64,000 nucleotides of DNA, taken from NCBI RefSeq assembly GCF_001426405.1, contig NZ_LMEP01000012.1, positions 634,707-698,706 of the forward strand, in the 5' to 3' direction. Under the pieces are notes generated by a model. The model did no database searches, was not told the DNA's origin, and was given only the letters and a program-made list of their open reading frames with translations. Position 1 is the first letter of the stretch. The number at the start of each line of letters is the position of its first letter. The position numbers and the translations under genes are program-made. Positions 27,310-36,153 of this stretch are shown one piece after another. Source of the stretch: Streptomyces sp. Root1304 (GTDB lineage: Bacteria; Actinomycetota; Actinomycetes; Streptomycetales; Streptomycetaceae).

Positions 27310-27768
27310 ATGGCGATCGAGGTCGGGGCCGAGGCCCCGGATTTCGAGCTGAAGGACAACCACGGGCGCACCGTGCGGCTCTCCGACTTCCGCGGCGAGA
27401 AGAACGTGGTGCTGCTCTTCTACCCCTTCGCCTTCACCGGTGTCTGCACCGGTGAGCTCACCGCGCTCCGGGACGACCTGGCGAAGTTCGTCAACGACGA
27501 CACCCAGCTGCTCGCCGTCTCCAACGACTCCATCCACACCCTGCGCGTCTTCGGCGACCAGGAGTCCCTGGAGTTCCCGCTGCTCTCCGACTTCTGGAAG
27601 CACGGCGAGGCCTCCCGTGCGTACGGTGTGTTCGACGAGGAGAAGGGCTGCGCGGTGCGCGGGACCTTCGTCATCGACAAGGAGGGCGTGGTCCGCTGGA
27701 CCGTCGTCAACCCCCTCTCGGAGGCCCGTGACCTCGGCGAGTACCTGAAGGCGCTCGACGCCCTCTGA
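27310..27768 (+). CDS. AhpE/Bcp-like peroxiredoxin
   Basis: A 152-residue thiol peroxidase that reduces hydroperoxides in the cytoplasm. The peroxidatic Cys46 lies in the motif [12 protein letters not shown], and the partner region is [20 protein letters not shown]. The sequence matches the one-Cys AhpE group of actinobacteria more closely than classical Bcp; a second Cys (GCAVRGTF) could resolve. ATG 27310. It leads, on the same strand, into the terD genes with a 150-bp gap, consistent with a joint oxidative/metal-stress response. Confidence 0.93.
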   Translation: MAIEVGAEAPDFELKDNHGRTVRLSDFRGEKNVVLLFYPFAFTGVCTGELTALRDDLAKFVNDDTQLLAVSNDSIHTLRVFGDQESLEFPLLSDFWKHGEASRAYGVFDEEKGCAVRGTFVIDKEGVVRWTVVNPLSEARDLGEYLKALDAL

Positions 27769-27919
27769 GCCACCCGTCGGGCCGCTCGGGCACCGACACC
27801 CTCGGATTCACCGGGCGAATCGACTGTTTCGACCGGGAACCCGTCACTAGGATCCAGTCGTTGATCCGATGCCAACGCACGACCAGGGGCACAGTCCCTG
27901 GAAACCTATGGAGGGACTC

Positions 27920-28495
27920 GTGGGAGTCAGCCTCAGCAAGGGCGGCAACGTCTCGCTGACCAAGGAGGCCCCTGGCCTCACCGCCGTGACCGTCGGTCTG
28001 GGCTGGGACGTCCGCACCACCACCGGTACGGACTTCGACCTCGACGCCAGCGCGATCCTGGTGAGCGAGGAGGGCAAGGTCCGCAACGACCAGGACTTCG
28101 TCTTCTTCAACAACCTGAAGAGCGCCGACGGCTCCGTCGAGCACACCGGTGACAACCTCACCGGCGAGGGCGAGGGCGACGACGAGCAGGTCAAGGTCAG
28201 CCTGGCCACCGTGCCGGCCGATGTGGCCAAGATCGTCTTCCCGGTGTCGATCTACGACGCCGAGAACCGCCAGCAGTCCTTCGGCCAGGTGCGCAACGCG
28301 TTCATCCGCGTCGTGAACCAGGCCGGCGGCGCCGAGATCGCCCGGTACGACCTCTCCGAGGACGCCTCGACCGAGACCGCCATGGTCTTCGGCGAGCTGT
28401 ACCGCCACGGTGCGGAGTGGAAGTTCCGCGCCGTCGGCCAGGGCTACGCCTCGGGCCTGCGCGGCATCGCGCAGGACTTCGGCGTCAACGTCTGA
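27920..28495 (+). CDS. TerD-family stress protein (copy 1)
   Basis: A 191-residue calcium-binding protein of the tellurium-resistance TerD family. Acidic Ca-site motifs are [11 protein letters not shown] and [15 protein letters not shown]; the conserved end is [25 protein letters not shown] 27920 follows GGAGGG at five bases and gives the family-typical start [13 protein letters not shown]; the upstream ATG of the frame sits before this site and is rejected. The 5' leader contains a small hairpin CCAGGG/CCCTGG at about 27883. Roughly four fifths of residues match the next gene. Confidence 0.95.
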   Translation: MGVSLSKGGNVSLTKEAPGLTAVTVGLGWDVRTTTGTDFDLDASAILVSEEGKVRNDQDFVFFNNLKSADGSVEHTGDNLTGEGEGDDEQVKVSLATVPADVAKIVFPVSIYDAENRQQSFGQVRNAFIRVVNQAGGAEIARYDLSEDASTETAMVFGELYRHGAEWKFRAVGQGYASGLRGIAQDFGVNV

Positions 28496-28577
28496 GCCGA
28501 ACCGTTCGAACCGTCCGGCGCCGCACACCCCGTGCGGCGCCGGACGTGCCTCATCACCACCGGGGAGGAAACGAATC

Positions 28578-29153
28578 ATGGGCGTCACGCTCGCCAAGGG
28601 GGGCAACGTCTCCCTGTCCAAGGCCGCACCCAACCTCACCCAGGTCCTCGTGGGGCTCGGCTGGGACGCGCGCTCCACCACCGGGGCGCCGTTCGACCTC
28701 GACGCCAGCGCGCTGCTGTGCCAGGCCGGACGGGTGCTCGGCGACGAGTACTTCGTCTTCTACAACCAGCTCCGCAGCCCCGAGGGCTCCGTCGAACACA
28801 CCGGCGACAACCTCACCGGAGAGGGTGACGGGGACGACGAGTCCCTCATCGTCGACCTCGGCAAGGTGCCGGCCCACTGCGACAAGATCGTCTTCCCGGT
28901 GTCGATCCACGACGCCGACAACCGCGGTCAGAGTTTCGGTCAGGTCAGCAACGCGTTCATTCGCGTGGTGAACCAGCTGGACGGCCAGGAACTCGCCCGG
29001 TACGACCTCTCCGAGGACGCCTCGACCGAGACGGCGATGATCTTCGGCGAGCTCTACCGCTACAACGGCGAATGGAAGTTCAGAGCGGTGGGTCAGGGGT
29101 ACGCGTCCGGGCTCCGGGGCATCGCTCTAGACTTCGGGGTCAACGTTTCGTAA
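28578..29153 (+). CDS. TerD-family stress protein (copy 2)
   Basis: A 191-residue TerD protein, tandem duplicate of the preceding gene with 82 bp between. Ca-site motifs are [11 protein letters not shown] and [15 protein letters not shown]. It differs by two Cys residues (LLCQAG and PAHCDK) not found in copy 1. ATG 28578 follows GGGAGG. In Streptomyces TerD proteins affect differentiation and stress tolerance; the exact role of the pair is not settled. Confidence 0.95.
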   Translation: MGVTLAKGGNVSLSKAAPNLTQVLVGLGWDARSTTGAPFDLDASALLCQAGRVLGDEYFVFYNQLRSPEGSVEHTGDNLTGEGDGDDESLIVDLGKVPAHCDKIVFPVSIHDADNRGQSFGQVSNAFIRVVNQLDGQELARYDLSEDASTETAMIFGELYRYNGEWKFRAVGQGYASGLRGIALDFGVNVS

Positions 29154-29182
29154 AGCCATGTAATTTCACGATGGGGTAGACA

Positions 29183-30331
29183 GTGGTTCTGAAAACCTTC
29201 GGCTGGTCGTTCGCGATCACTGCGCTCGGCTTGGTCGCAGCGGTGCTCTACGGGGGGTGGGAGGCGTTCGGGGTCGTCGCGATCCTCTGTGTCCTCGAGA
29301 TCTCGCTGTCCTTCGACAACGCGGTGGTCAACGCCGGAATCCTGAAGAAGATGAATGCCTTCTGGCAGAAGATCTTCCTCACGATCGGTGTGCTCATCGC
29401 CGTCTTCGGCATGCGGCTCGTCTTCCCCGTCGTGATCGTCGCGATCAGCGCCAAGATCGGCCCGATCGACGCCGTCGACCTGGCCTTCAACAACCCCGAC
29501 CGCTACCAGGAACTGGTGACCGACGCGCATCCGTCGATCGCCGCCTTCGGTGGCATGTTCCTTCTGATGATCTTCCTCGACTTCATTTTCGAGGAGCGTG
29601 ACATCCAGTGGCTGCGCTGGATCGAGCGTCCGCTGGCCAAGCTCGGCAAGGTCGACATGCTGTCGCTCTGCATCGCCCTCGTCGTCCTGCTGGTCAGCGC
29701 GATGACCTTCGCGACCCACGCCCACCAGCACGGTGGCGCGCACGTCGACAAGGCGCAGACGGTCCTGATCTCCGGCATCGCCGGCCTCATCACGTACCTC
29801 GTCGTCGGCGGTCTCTCCAGCTTCTTCGAGAACAAGCTGGAGGAGGAAGAGGAGCGCGAGCACGAGGCCGAGGAAGAGGCCCGGCGCAGCGGCAAGAAGC
29901 CTTCCGTCGTCCAGCTGGCCGGCAAGGCCGCCTTCTTCATGTTCCTGTACCTGGAGGTCCTCGACGCCTCCTTCTCGTTCGACGGTGTCATCGGCGCCTT
30001 CGCGATCACCAACGACATCGTCCTGATGGCGCTCGGCCTCGGTGTCGGCGCCATGTACGTCCGTTCGCTGACGGTCTACCTGGTCCGCCAGGGCACCCTC
30101 GACGACTACGTCTACCTGGAGCACGGCGCCCACTACGCCATCGGCGCCCTGGCCGTCCTCCTCCTGGTCACCATCCAGTACGAGATCCCCGAGGTCATCA
30201 CGGGCGGCCTCGGTGTCGCGCTGATCGCCTGGTCGTTCTGGTCGTCCGTCCGCCGCAACAAGCGGCTGGCGGCGGCCGAGGGCGGCTCCGGTTCCTCGGA
30301 GGAGAAGACCGAGGTGCCGTCCGGGGTGTGA
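29183..30331 (+). CDS. TerC-like integral membrane protein (DUF475)
   Basis: A 382-residue membrane protein of the TerC/DUF475 family, thought to take part in metal-ion handling. About nine membrane helices; the acidic intramembrane motifs EISLSFDNAVV (early) and EVLDASFSFDGV (late) are the family hallmarks. Between the halves lies a strongly charged cytoplasmic loop (EEEEEREHEAEEEARR). The GTG start at 29183 is 30 bp after terD2, suggesting co-transcription. A perfect hairpin follows the stop. Confidence 0.92.
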   Translation: MVLKTFGWSFAITALGLVAAVLYGGWEAFGVVAILCVLEISLSFDNAVVNAGILKKMNAFWQKIFLTIGVLIAVFGMRLVFPVVIVAISAKIGPIDAVDLAFNNPDRYQELVTDAHPSIAAFGGMFLLMIFLDFIFEERDIQWLRWIERPLAKLGKVDMLSLCIALVVLLVSAMTFATHAHQHGGAHVDKAQTVLISGIAGLITYLVVGGLSSFFENKLEEEEEREHEAEEEARRSGKKPSVVQLAGKAAFFMFLYLEVLDASFSFDGVIGAFAITNDIVLMALGLGVGAMYVRSLTVYLVRQGTLDDYVYLEHGAHYAIGALAVLLLVTIQYEIPEVITGGLGVALIAWSFWSSVRRNKRLAAAEGGSGSSEEKTEVPSGV

Positions 30332-30358
30332 CACCCCCGGCAACGAGGAACGCTTCAC

Positions 30359-30391
30359 TGCGGGGCGGCCGTTTCACCCGGCCGCCCCGCA
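30359..30391 (+). terminator. Thirteen-bp perfect hairpin between terC-like and terA-like genes
   Basis: Arms TGCGGGGCGGCCG and CGGCCGCCCCGCA are exact complements around a 7-base loop. No T-run follows, so it could be a terminator, an attenuator, or an mRNA-stability element. Confidence 0.7.
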
Positions 30392-30435
30392 GGCATGTGC
30401 GCGGGAGATCACGAGCAGTGGGGGGTGAAGGCGGC

Positions 30436-31173
30436 ATGGCCTTCTGGGACAACCTTTTTCCGGGGAGGGCGGCGCATTTCGACTCGGGCAGCGCCGCGTC
30501 GAACTCCATCGACCTGACGAGACGGCATCCGACCGTCTCGCTCACCAAGCAGGGCGCCGCCACCGGCAACCTCCGGGTGAACCTGTCCTGGCGGATGCGG
30601 ACCTCCGACCTCGAGGGCCGCTCGCGCCAGAGCGGACGGCTGCTCCGCAACCCCTCCCAGTTCTTCAAGCCCGAGGTGGTCCAGGCGCACACCCAGGGCA
30701 TGGTCAACGTCGACCTGGACCTGGGCTGCCTCTACGAGCTCAAGGACGGCAGCAAGGGCGTGGTGCAGCCGCTCGGCGGCTTCTTCGGCGACCTGAACGG
30801 CGCCCCGTACGTGAAGCTCAGCGGGGACGACCGCTTCGGCGGCTCCTCCGGCGAGACGGTCTTCGTCAATCTGGACCACAAGGACGAGATCAAGCGCCTG
30901 CTGTTCTTCGCGTACATCTACGACCAGACGCCGGCCTTCGACCGTACCCACGCCAAGATCACGCTCTATCCGAGCAACGGCCCCCGGATCGAGATCGAGC
31001 TCGACGAGCGCGCCCCGCAGGCCCGCTCCTGCGCGGTCTTCTCCGTGGAGAACGTCAAGGGCGAGCTGATCGTCCGCCGCGAGGTGCGCTTCGTGTACGG
31101 CTTCCAGGCCGAGCTGGACCGGCTGTACGGCTGGGGACTCCAGTGGGGGCGCGGCTACAAGACCAAGGCGTAG
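30436..31173 (+). CDS. TerA-like tellurium-resistance protein
   Basis: A 245-residue cytoplasmic protein related to TerA/TerD. The N-terminus MAFWDNLFPGRAAHFDSG is followed by SIDLTRRHPTVSLTKQG, NVDLDLGCLYELKDGSKG, a YVKLSGDDRFG loop with acidic residues and a C-terminal FVYGFQAELDRLYGWGLQW. ATG 30436 is about 7 bp after GTGAAGG. It follows the TerC-like gene across the hairpin and is convergent with the TerD-like gene at 31189, only 15 bp away. Family function: part of the Ter complex at the membrane. Confidence 0.85.
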   Translation: MAFWDNLFPGRAAHFDSGSAASNSIDLTRRHPTVSLTKQGAATGNLRVNLSWRMRTSDLEGRSRQSGRLLRNPSQFFKPEVVQAHTQGMVNVDLDLGCLYELKDGSKGVVQPLGGFFGDLNGAPYVKLSGDDRFGGSSGETVFVNLDHKDEIKRLLFFAYIYDQTPAFDRTHAKITLYPSNGPRIEIELDERAPQARSCAVFSVENVKGELIVRREVRFVYGFQAELDRLYGWGLQWGRGYKTKA

Positions 31174-31188
31174 CCCTTGCCCGCCGGG

Positions 31189-32136
31189 TCAGGACCGGAC
31201 GAACTGGGGACCCATGGGCGGCATCCGGAACTCGGGGGCCGGGTGCTGCTCGGGGGCGGCGCCGACCGGCTGCGGATAGCCGTACGCGGGAGCCGGGGCG
31301 TTCGTCGGCTGCTGGGGGTAGCCGTAGGCCGGGGCCCGGTCCGGGACCGGCGGCGGCATCGTCGGCTGCGGGGGCACGGGACCGTGGGCGACGGTCAGGT
31401 CGAGATCGGGGGAGCCGGGGGCCGGAACGGCCGACGTGGCCTCCTGGGCCGCGCCGGAGGGCTCCCGGGTCGCCTGGGACTCGGAGAAGCCGCCAGGGGC
31501 GTCGGGGAAGCCTCCCGGGCCCCCTGTGGCGCCGCTCTGGGTCCCGGAGGCGCCGCTCTGGGCGTCCTGGGCGTCCAGAGCCTCCTGCGCGTCCTCGTCG
31601 ACGGAGATGCCGAAGTCGGTCGCGAGGCCGACCAGGCCGGTCGGGTAGCCCTGTCCGACCGCGCGGAACTTCCAGGTGTCCCCGCGCCGGTACAGCTCGC
31701 CGCAGATGACCGCCGTCTCCTCGCCCGTCTCCGCCGTCACGGCGAACAGGGCCAGCGGCTCGCGCTCGGGGCCGGGCGCCGCGTCGTACAGCAGGATCCG
31801 CAGGTCGGAGACGGACCGGAAGGTGCCGCCGTCGGAGGAGGCCGCGATCACCACCCGGTCGACCGAGACGTCCAGAGCGCCGAGATCGGCCTCCACGGTG
31901 TCCGTCAGGCCCTCGGAGTCCCGCTTCTTCGGCAGCCGCCGCACCAGGCCCGAGGGGTGGCGCGGCTGGTTGTAGAAGACGAAGTCCTCGTCGGACCGCA
32001 CGCGGCCGGCGACCCCGAGCAGCAGGGCCGACGCATCGACGTCGGGGACCCCGGGGCCCGGGGTCCAGCGGAGCACGGCCCGTACGGCCGCGGTGTCGAG
32101 AGGGACGTTGGAGCCCTTCAGCATCGCGTGCGTCAT
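31189..32136 (-). CDS. TerD-family protein with long Pro/Ala/Tyr-rich tail
   Basis: A 315-residue protein. Residues 1-190 are a TerD domain (MTHAMLKGSNVPL at the start, [34 protein letters not shown]). The remaining 125 residues are disordered: acidic (VDEDAQEALDAQDAQ), Gly/Ser-rich, then Pro-rich with a repeated APAYGYPQ unit. Tails of this type may mediate assembly or surface contacts. ATG 32136. It is transcribed against the terA-like gene and divergent from the lyase gene, so it can be regulated separately from the other ter genes. Confidence 0.88.
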   Translation of the reverse strand: MTHAMLKGSNVPLDTAAVRAVLRWTPGPGVPDVDASALLLGVAGRVRSDEDFVFYNQPRHPSGLVRRLPKKRDSEGLTDTVEADLGALDVSVDRVVIAASSDGGTFRSVSDLRILLYDAAPGPEREPLALFAVTAETGEETAVICGELYRRGDTWKFRAVGQGYPTGLVGLATDFGISVDEDAQEALDAQDAQSGASGTQSGATGGPGGFPDAPGGFSESQATREPSGAAQEATSAVPAPGSPDLDLTVAHGPVPPQPTMPPPVPDRAPAYGYPQQPTNAPAPAYGYPQPVGAAPEQHPAPEFRMPPMGPQFVRS

Positions 32137-32322
32137 GACCGCAATCCTGCCCTCCCGGGCGACCCGCGGACAACGCGGGGGCGCCACCGACCTGCGGGGA
32201 GGAGTGACGGATGCTGACGAGTTACCTGAATTTCACGCGCTGAGGGAACTACGGACACCCGCACCTACGTACTATTACCGGCCACATGTCGTCAGGTCGA
32301 GAAAGGTAGACGGGGGACTTAT

Positions 32323-33507
32323 ATGCGTCATTTCGGACACATCCCGTCCGCGGCACGGGCAGGATTGTTCCACCGCGAGCCGGCCGTCTTCACCGCCGAC
32401 TCGCCCGCGCGCACGCTCGCCGTGGCCCTGGGGGCCACGCTCTACAGCCCGGCCACCCGGCCGCGGCTGGCCGACGACGTGCGCAAGCAGGCGGCCCGCG
32501 GAGTGGTCTCCATGGTGCTCTGCCTGGAGGACTCCATCAGCGACGGCGACGTGGCGGCCGGCGAGGTCAACCTCGTCCGCCAGTTCGCCGACCTCGCCGC
32601 GGGCACCGTGACGGACGCCGACACCGCCACGGACGTGCCCCTGCTGTTCATCCGGGTCCGCGAACCGCACCAGATCACCGACCTCGTCGACCGCCTCGGC
32701 GACACCGTCCGGCTGCTGGCCGGATTCGTACTGCCCAAATTCACCGAGAACCGCGGCCGGGCCTTCCTCGAAGCGCTCACCCAGGCCGAGCGGAACTGCG
32801 GCCGGCGCCTCTTCGCCATGCCCGTCCTGGAGTCCCCCGAGCTCCTCCACCTGGAGACCCGGGCCGAGACCCTCGCCGGCATCGCCTCGATCACCGACAA
32901 GTACCGCGACCGCGTCCTCGCCCTGCGCCTCGGTGTCACCGACTTCTGCTCCGCCTACGGACTGCGTCGCTCGCCCGACATGACCGCCTACGACGTCAAG
33001 ATCGTCGCGAACGTCATCGCCGACGTCGTCAACGTCCTCGGCCGCTCCGACGGCACCGGCTTCACCGTCACCGGGCCCGTCTGGGAGTACTTCCGCCCCG
33101 GCGAGCGCATGTTCAAACCGCAGCTCCGCCGCAGCCCCTTCCTGGAGGGCCGCGCAGAGGACCTGCGCACCGCGCTCATCCAGCACGACCTCGACGGCCT
33201 GCTCCGCGAGATCGAACTCGACCGCGCCAACGGCCTCCTCGGCAAGACCTGCATCCACCCCACCCACGTGGTGCCGGTGCACGCCCTCTCCGTGGTCAGC
33301 CACGAGGAGTGGAGCGACGCCCAGGACATCCTGAGGCCGGAACAGGGCGGCGGCGGAGTCCTCCGCTCCGCCTACACGAACAAGATGAACGAAGTGAAGC
33401 CGCATCGCGCGTGGGCCGAGCGCACCCTCCTGCGCGCCGAGGTCTTCGGCGTCGCCAACGAGGACGTCGGCTTCGTGGATCTGCTCACCGCCGGCCTCGC
33501 CGGCTGA
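32323..33507 (+). CDS. HpcH/HpaI-type aldolase/citrate-lyase-like enzyme of the Ter cluster
   Basis: A 394-residue TIM-barrel C-C lyase. Family features are VSMVLCLEDSISDGDV (metal/CoA-site strand), LPKFTENRGR and MPVLESPELLHLE, then RLGVTDFCSAYGLRRS. ATG 32323 follows a GGGGG ribosome-binding site. Comparative-genomic work on Ter systems places such lyases with phosphoribosyltransferases and HAD phosphatases in a predicted pathway to a nucleoside-like metabolite. The next gene starts 19 bp downstream, so they form an operon. The real substrate is unknown. Confidence 0.85.
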   Translation: MRHFGHIPSAARAGLFHREPAVFTADSPARTLAVALGATLYSPATRPRLADDVRKQAARGVVSMVLCLEDSISDGDVAAGEVNLVRQFADLAAGTVTDADTATDVPLLFIRVREPHQITDLVDRLGDTVRLLAGFVLPKFTENRGRAFLEALTQAERNCGRRLFAMPVLESPELLHLETRAETLAGIASITDKYRDRVLALRLGVTDFCSAYGLRRSPDMTAYDVKIVANVIADVVNVLGRSDGTGFTVTGPVWEYFRPGERMFKPQLRRSPFLEGRAEDLRTALIQHDLDGLLREIELDRANGLLGKTCIHPTHVVPVHALSVVSHEEWSDAQDILRPEQGGGGVLRSAYTNKMNEVKPHRAWAERTLLRAEVFGVANEDVGFVDLLTAGLAG

Positions 33508-33525
33508 CGAAGGGACATCGACGAC

Positions 33526-36153
33526 GTGGTGTGGACCGGAACGTGGGTCGCGGAGCGACTGGGCGTCGAACTGATCGGCGACGAGGAGCTGCCCGCCCTG
33601 TTGGGCCTCGCACTGCGTCGCAACCCCAAGCGCGCGCACCTGCTGGTCTCCAGCGTGCTCGGCAAGCACGTGCCGCAGCGCCCCTCGGTCGTGTACGGCT
33701 CCGGCCTCGGCCTCGGCCGGCGCGTCCGGGAACTCCTCGGCGAGGCGGAGACCGCCCGCTCCGTCGTCCTCGGGTACGCCGAGACCGCCACGGCCCTCGG
33801 CCACGCCGTCGCCGACGGGCTCGGCCTCGCCCCGTACCTCCACTCCACCCGGCGGCCGGTCGACGGAGTCGCCCGCGCGGGCGGCTTCGAGGAGTCCCAC
33901 TCGCACGCCACCTCGCACCTGCTGCTGCCCGAGGACGCCGAGCTGCTCGCCGGCGACGGGCCGCTGGTCCTCGTCGACGACGAGTTCTCCACCGGCAACA
34001 CCGTCCTCAACACCGTCCGGACCCTCCACGAGCGCTACCCGCGCAAGCGGTACGTCGTCGTGGCCCTCGTCGACATGCGCTCCGCCGCCGACCTCGGCCG
34101 CCTGGACGCCTTCGCCGAGGAGATCGGCGCCCGCGTCGACCTGGTGGCCGGTGCCGCCGGAACCGTACGCCTCCCGGAAGGGGTCCTGCAGAAGGGCCAG
34201 GCGCTGGTCGCCGAGCACGAGACGCCCGCCCCCGCCCCCCTCCCGCCGGCGCCCCGCCCGGCCGCCCCCGTGCGGATCGCGCTCGACTGGCCCGAAGGGG
34301 TCCCCGACGGCGGCCGGCACGGCTTCACACCGGAGCACCGCACCCGTCTGGAGGAAGCCCTCCCGGCGCTGGCGCGCGGGATCGGTGAGCAGCTGGGAGC
34401 GCCTTCGGCCGCGGTGGAGCCCGGCACCCCCGCCGGGGAGCCGTCCACCGCGCCCCGCGTCCTCGTCCTCGGCTTCGAGGAGCTGATGTACGCGCCGCTG
34501 CGCCTCGGCACCGCCCTGGAGGACGCCGGCCACGACGTCCACTACTCCACCACCACCCGCTCGCCCGTCCTCGCCGTCGACGACCCCGGCTACGCGATAC
34601 GCACCCGGCTCGTCTTCCCCGCCCACGACGACCCCGCCGACGGACCCGGCGAGCGGTACGCGTACAACGTGGCCGGAGCGGGCTTCGACGCCGTCGTCGC
34701 CGTCGTCGACTCCACCGCCGACACCCCGGCCCTGCACGCCCCCGACGGCCTGCTCGCCCAGCTGTCCGCGCACGTCCCGCGCGTCGTCCTGGCCGTCGTC
34801 CCCTCGTACACGCCCACGGCCCCGTCCACGCCGACGCCCACGCCGACGCCCACGCAGGGGCCCACCGCCGCGCCCCTGCCCACGCACACGCCCATGGCCT
34901 CGCCGTACTCCTCGTACGACGACAGGCCCCCGGTCACCGAAGCTCCCGAAAGGAGCTCCATGCTGCCCGAGCCCCTCCGCGGCCCCGCCTTCTCCTCGTA
35001 CGCGCCCGACGAGGTCGGCTGGCTGCTCCAGGACCTCTCGGACGTCGAGCTGGAGGCGCCCACCGAGGAACGCGAGGAAGCCATCCAGAGCGGCGGCGCC
35101 CACTACGCCGAATCGCTGCCCGTCGAGTACCAGCCGAGCCCCCGCTACCAGGAGCTCTTCCACAGCGCCCTGGAGACCTCGGCCGCCCGTATCGCCCGCG
35201 CCGTCGGCACCGTCACCGAGACGGTCCTCGCCGAGCTCCCCCAGCGCCGTGGACGGCGCGGGAGCGACCCCCACGGCCGCCCCGTGCTCGTCTCCCTCGC
35301 CCGCGCCGGCACCCCCGTCGGCGTCCTCATGCGCCGCTGGGCGCAGGCCCGCCACGGCATCGACCTGCCGCACTACGCCGTCTCCATCGTGCGCGGCCGC
35401 GGCATCGACGCCAACGCGCTGCGCTGGCTCGCCGCCCACCACGACCCGGCCGACGTCGTGTTCGTCGACGGCTGGACCGGCAAGGGTGCCATCACCCGCG
35501 AACTCGCCGACGCGATAGAGGAGTTCGAGGCGGCCGAAGGTGTCACGGGCTTCGACCCGGAGATCGCGGTCCTCGCCGACCCCGGCTCCTGCGTCCGCAC
35601 CTACGGGACCCGCGAGGACTTCCTCATCCCGTCCGCCTGCCTCAACTCCACGGTGTCCGGCCTGATATCGCGCACGGTCCTCCGCGCCGACCTCGTCGGA
35701 CCCGACGACTTCCACGGCGGCAAGTTCTACCGCGAACTGGCCGGCGCCGACGTCTCCCACGACTTCCTCGACGCGGTCGCCGCCCGCTTCGACGAGGTCG
35801 CCGGTTCCGTCGACGGGGACGTCAAGGAACTCCTCGCCGCCGACCGCACCCCCACCTGGGAGGGCTGGGCGGCCGTCGAGCGGATCAGCGAGGAGTACGG
35901 CATCCACGACGTCAACCTGGTCAAGCCGGGCGTCGGCGAGACCACCCGCGTCCTGCTCCGCCGCGTCCCCTGGAAGATCCTCGCCAAGCGCGGCGCGGGC
36001 GCCGACCTCGCGCACGTCCGCCTGCTCGCCGAGCAGCGCGGCGTACCGGTCGAGGAGGTCGACGAACTCCCGTACAGCTGCGTCGGCCTGATCCACCCTC
36101 AGTACACACGGGGCGCCACGGGCGCCGACGGCAAGGCGGTGGTGTCGCAGTGA
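33526..36153 (+). CDS. Phosphoribosyltransferase-TRSP / StiP-like fusion
   Basis: An 875-residue protein. The N-terminal part (about 1-240) is a phosphoribosyltransferase with the PRPP loop LVLVDDEFSTGNTV (around 148). A TRSP-type domain follows (about 310-430, EELMYAPLRLGTALEDAGHD). A Pro/Thr linker (about 428-475) leads to a second half that resembles StiP-type proteins: SSYAPDEVGWLLQDL, a second transferase-like core with VFVDGWTGKGAI, and a C-terminal PELOTA-like region (RVPWKILAKRGAGADLAHV). A good internal ribosome-binding site and ATG sit exactly at the start of the second half. Start chosen at GTG 33526; GTG 33529 is equally possible. Ends overlapping the HAD gene. Confidence 0.85.
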   Translation: MVWTGTWVAERLGVELIGDEELPALLGLALRRNPKRAHLLVSSVLGKHVPQRPSVVYGSGLGLGRRVRELLGEAETARSVVLGYAETATALGHAVADGLGLAPYLHSTRRPVDGVARAGGFEESHSHATSHLLLPEDAELLAGDGPLVLVDDEFSTGNTVLNTVRTLHERYPRKRYVVVALVDMRSAADLGRLDAFAEEIGARVDLVAGAAGTVRLPEGVLQKGQALVAEHETPAPAPLPPAPRPAAPVRIALDWPEGVPDGGRHGFTPEHRTRLEEALPALARGIGEQLGAPSAAVEPGTPAGEPSTAPRVLVLGFEELMYAPLRLGTALEDAGHDVHYSTTTRSPVLAVDDPGYAIRTRLVFPAHDDPADGPGERYAYNVAGAGFDAVVAVVDSTADTPALHAPDGLLAQLSAHVPRVVLAVVPSYTPTAPSTPTPTPTPTQGPTAAPLPTHTPMASPYSSYDDRPPVTEAPERSSMLPEPLRGPAFSSYAPDEVGWLLQDLSDVELEAPTEEREEAIQSGGAHYAESLPVEYQPSPRYQELFHSALETSAARIARAVGTVTETVLAELPQRRGRRGSDPHGRPVLVSLARAGTPVGVLMRRWAQARHGIDLPHYAVSIVRGRGIDANALRWLAAHHDPADVVFVDGWTGKGAITRELADAIEEFEAAEGVTGFDPEIAVLADPGSCVRTYGTREDFLIPSACLNSTVSGLISRTVLRADLVGPDDFHGGKFYRELAGADVSHDFLDAVAARFDEVAGSVDGDVKELLAADRTPTWEGWAAVERISEEYGIHDVNLVKPGVGETTRVLLRRVPWKILAKRGAGADLAHVRLLAEQRGVPVEEVDELPYSCVGLIHPQYTRGATGADGKAVVSQ
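34948..34962 (+). promoter_or_regulatory. Internal Shine-Dalgarno and ATG inside the fusion gene
   Basis: GAAAGGAG (34948-34955), four bases, then ATG (34960-34962) in the same frame as the fusion. It would start a separate protein of 397 residues at MLPEPLRGPAFSSYAPDE, the natural N-terminus of the StiP-like half. Confidence 0.6.

Noticed and set aside
32275-36096. Very long open frame antisense to the lyase and phosphoribosyltransferase genes
   Set aside because: It has no recognisable domain and a composition (Gly/Val/Asp/Arg) typical of the complement of GC-rich coding sequence. The sense strand carries clear enzyme motifs.
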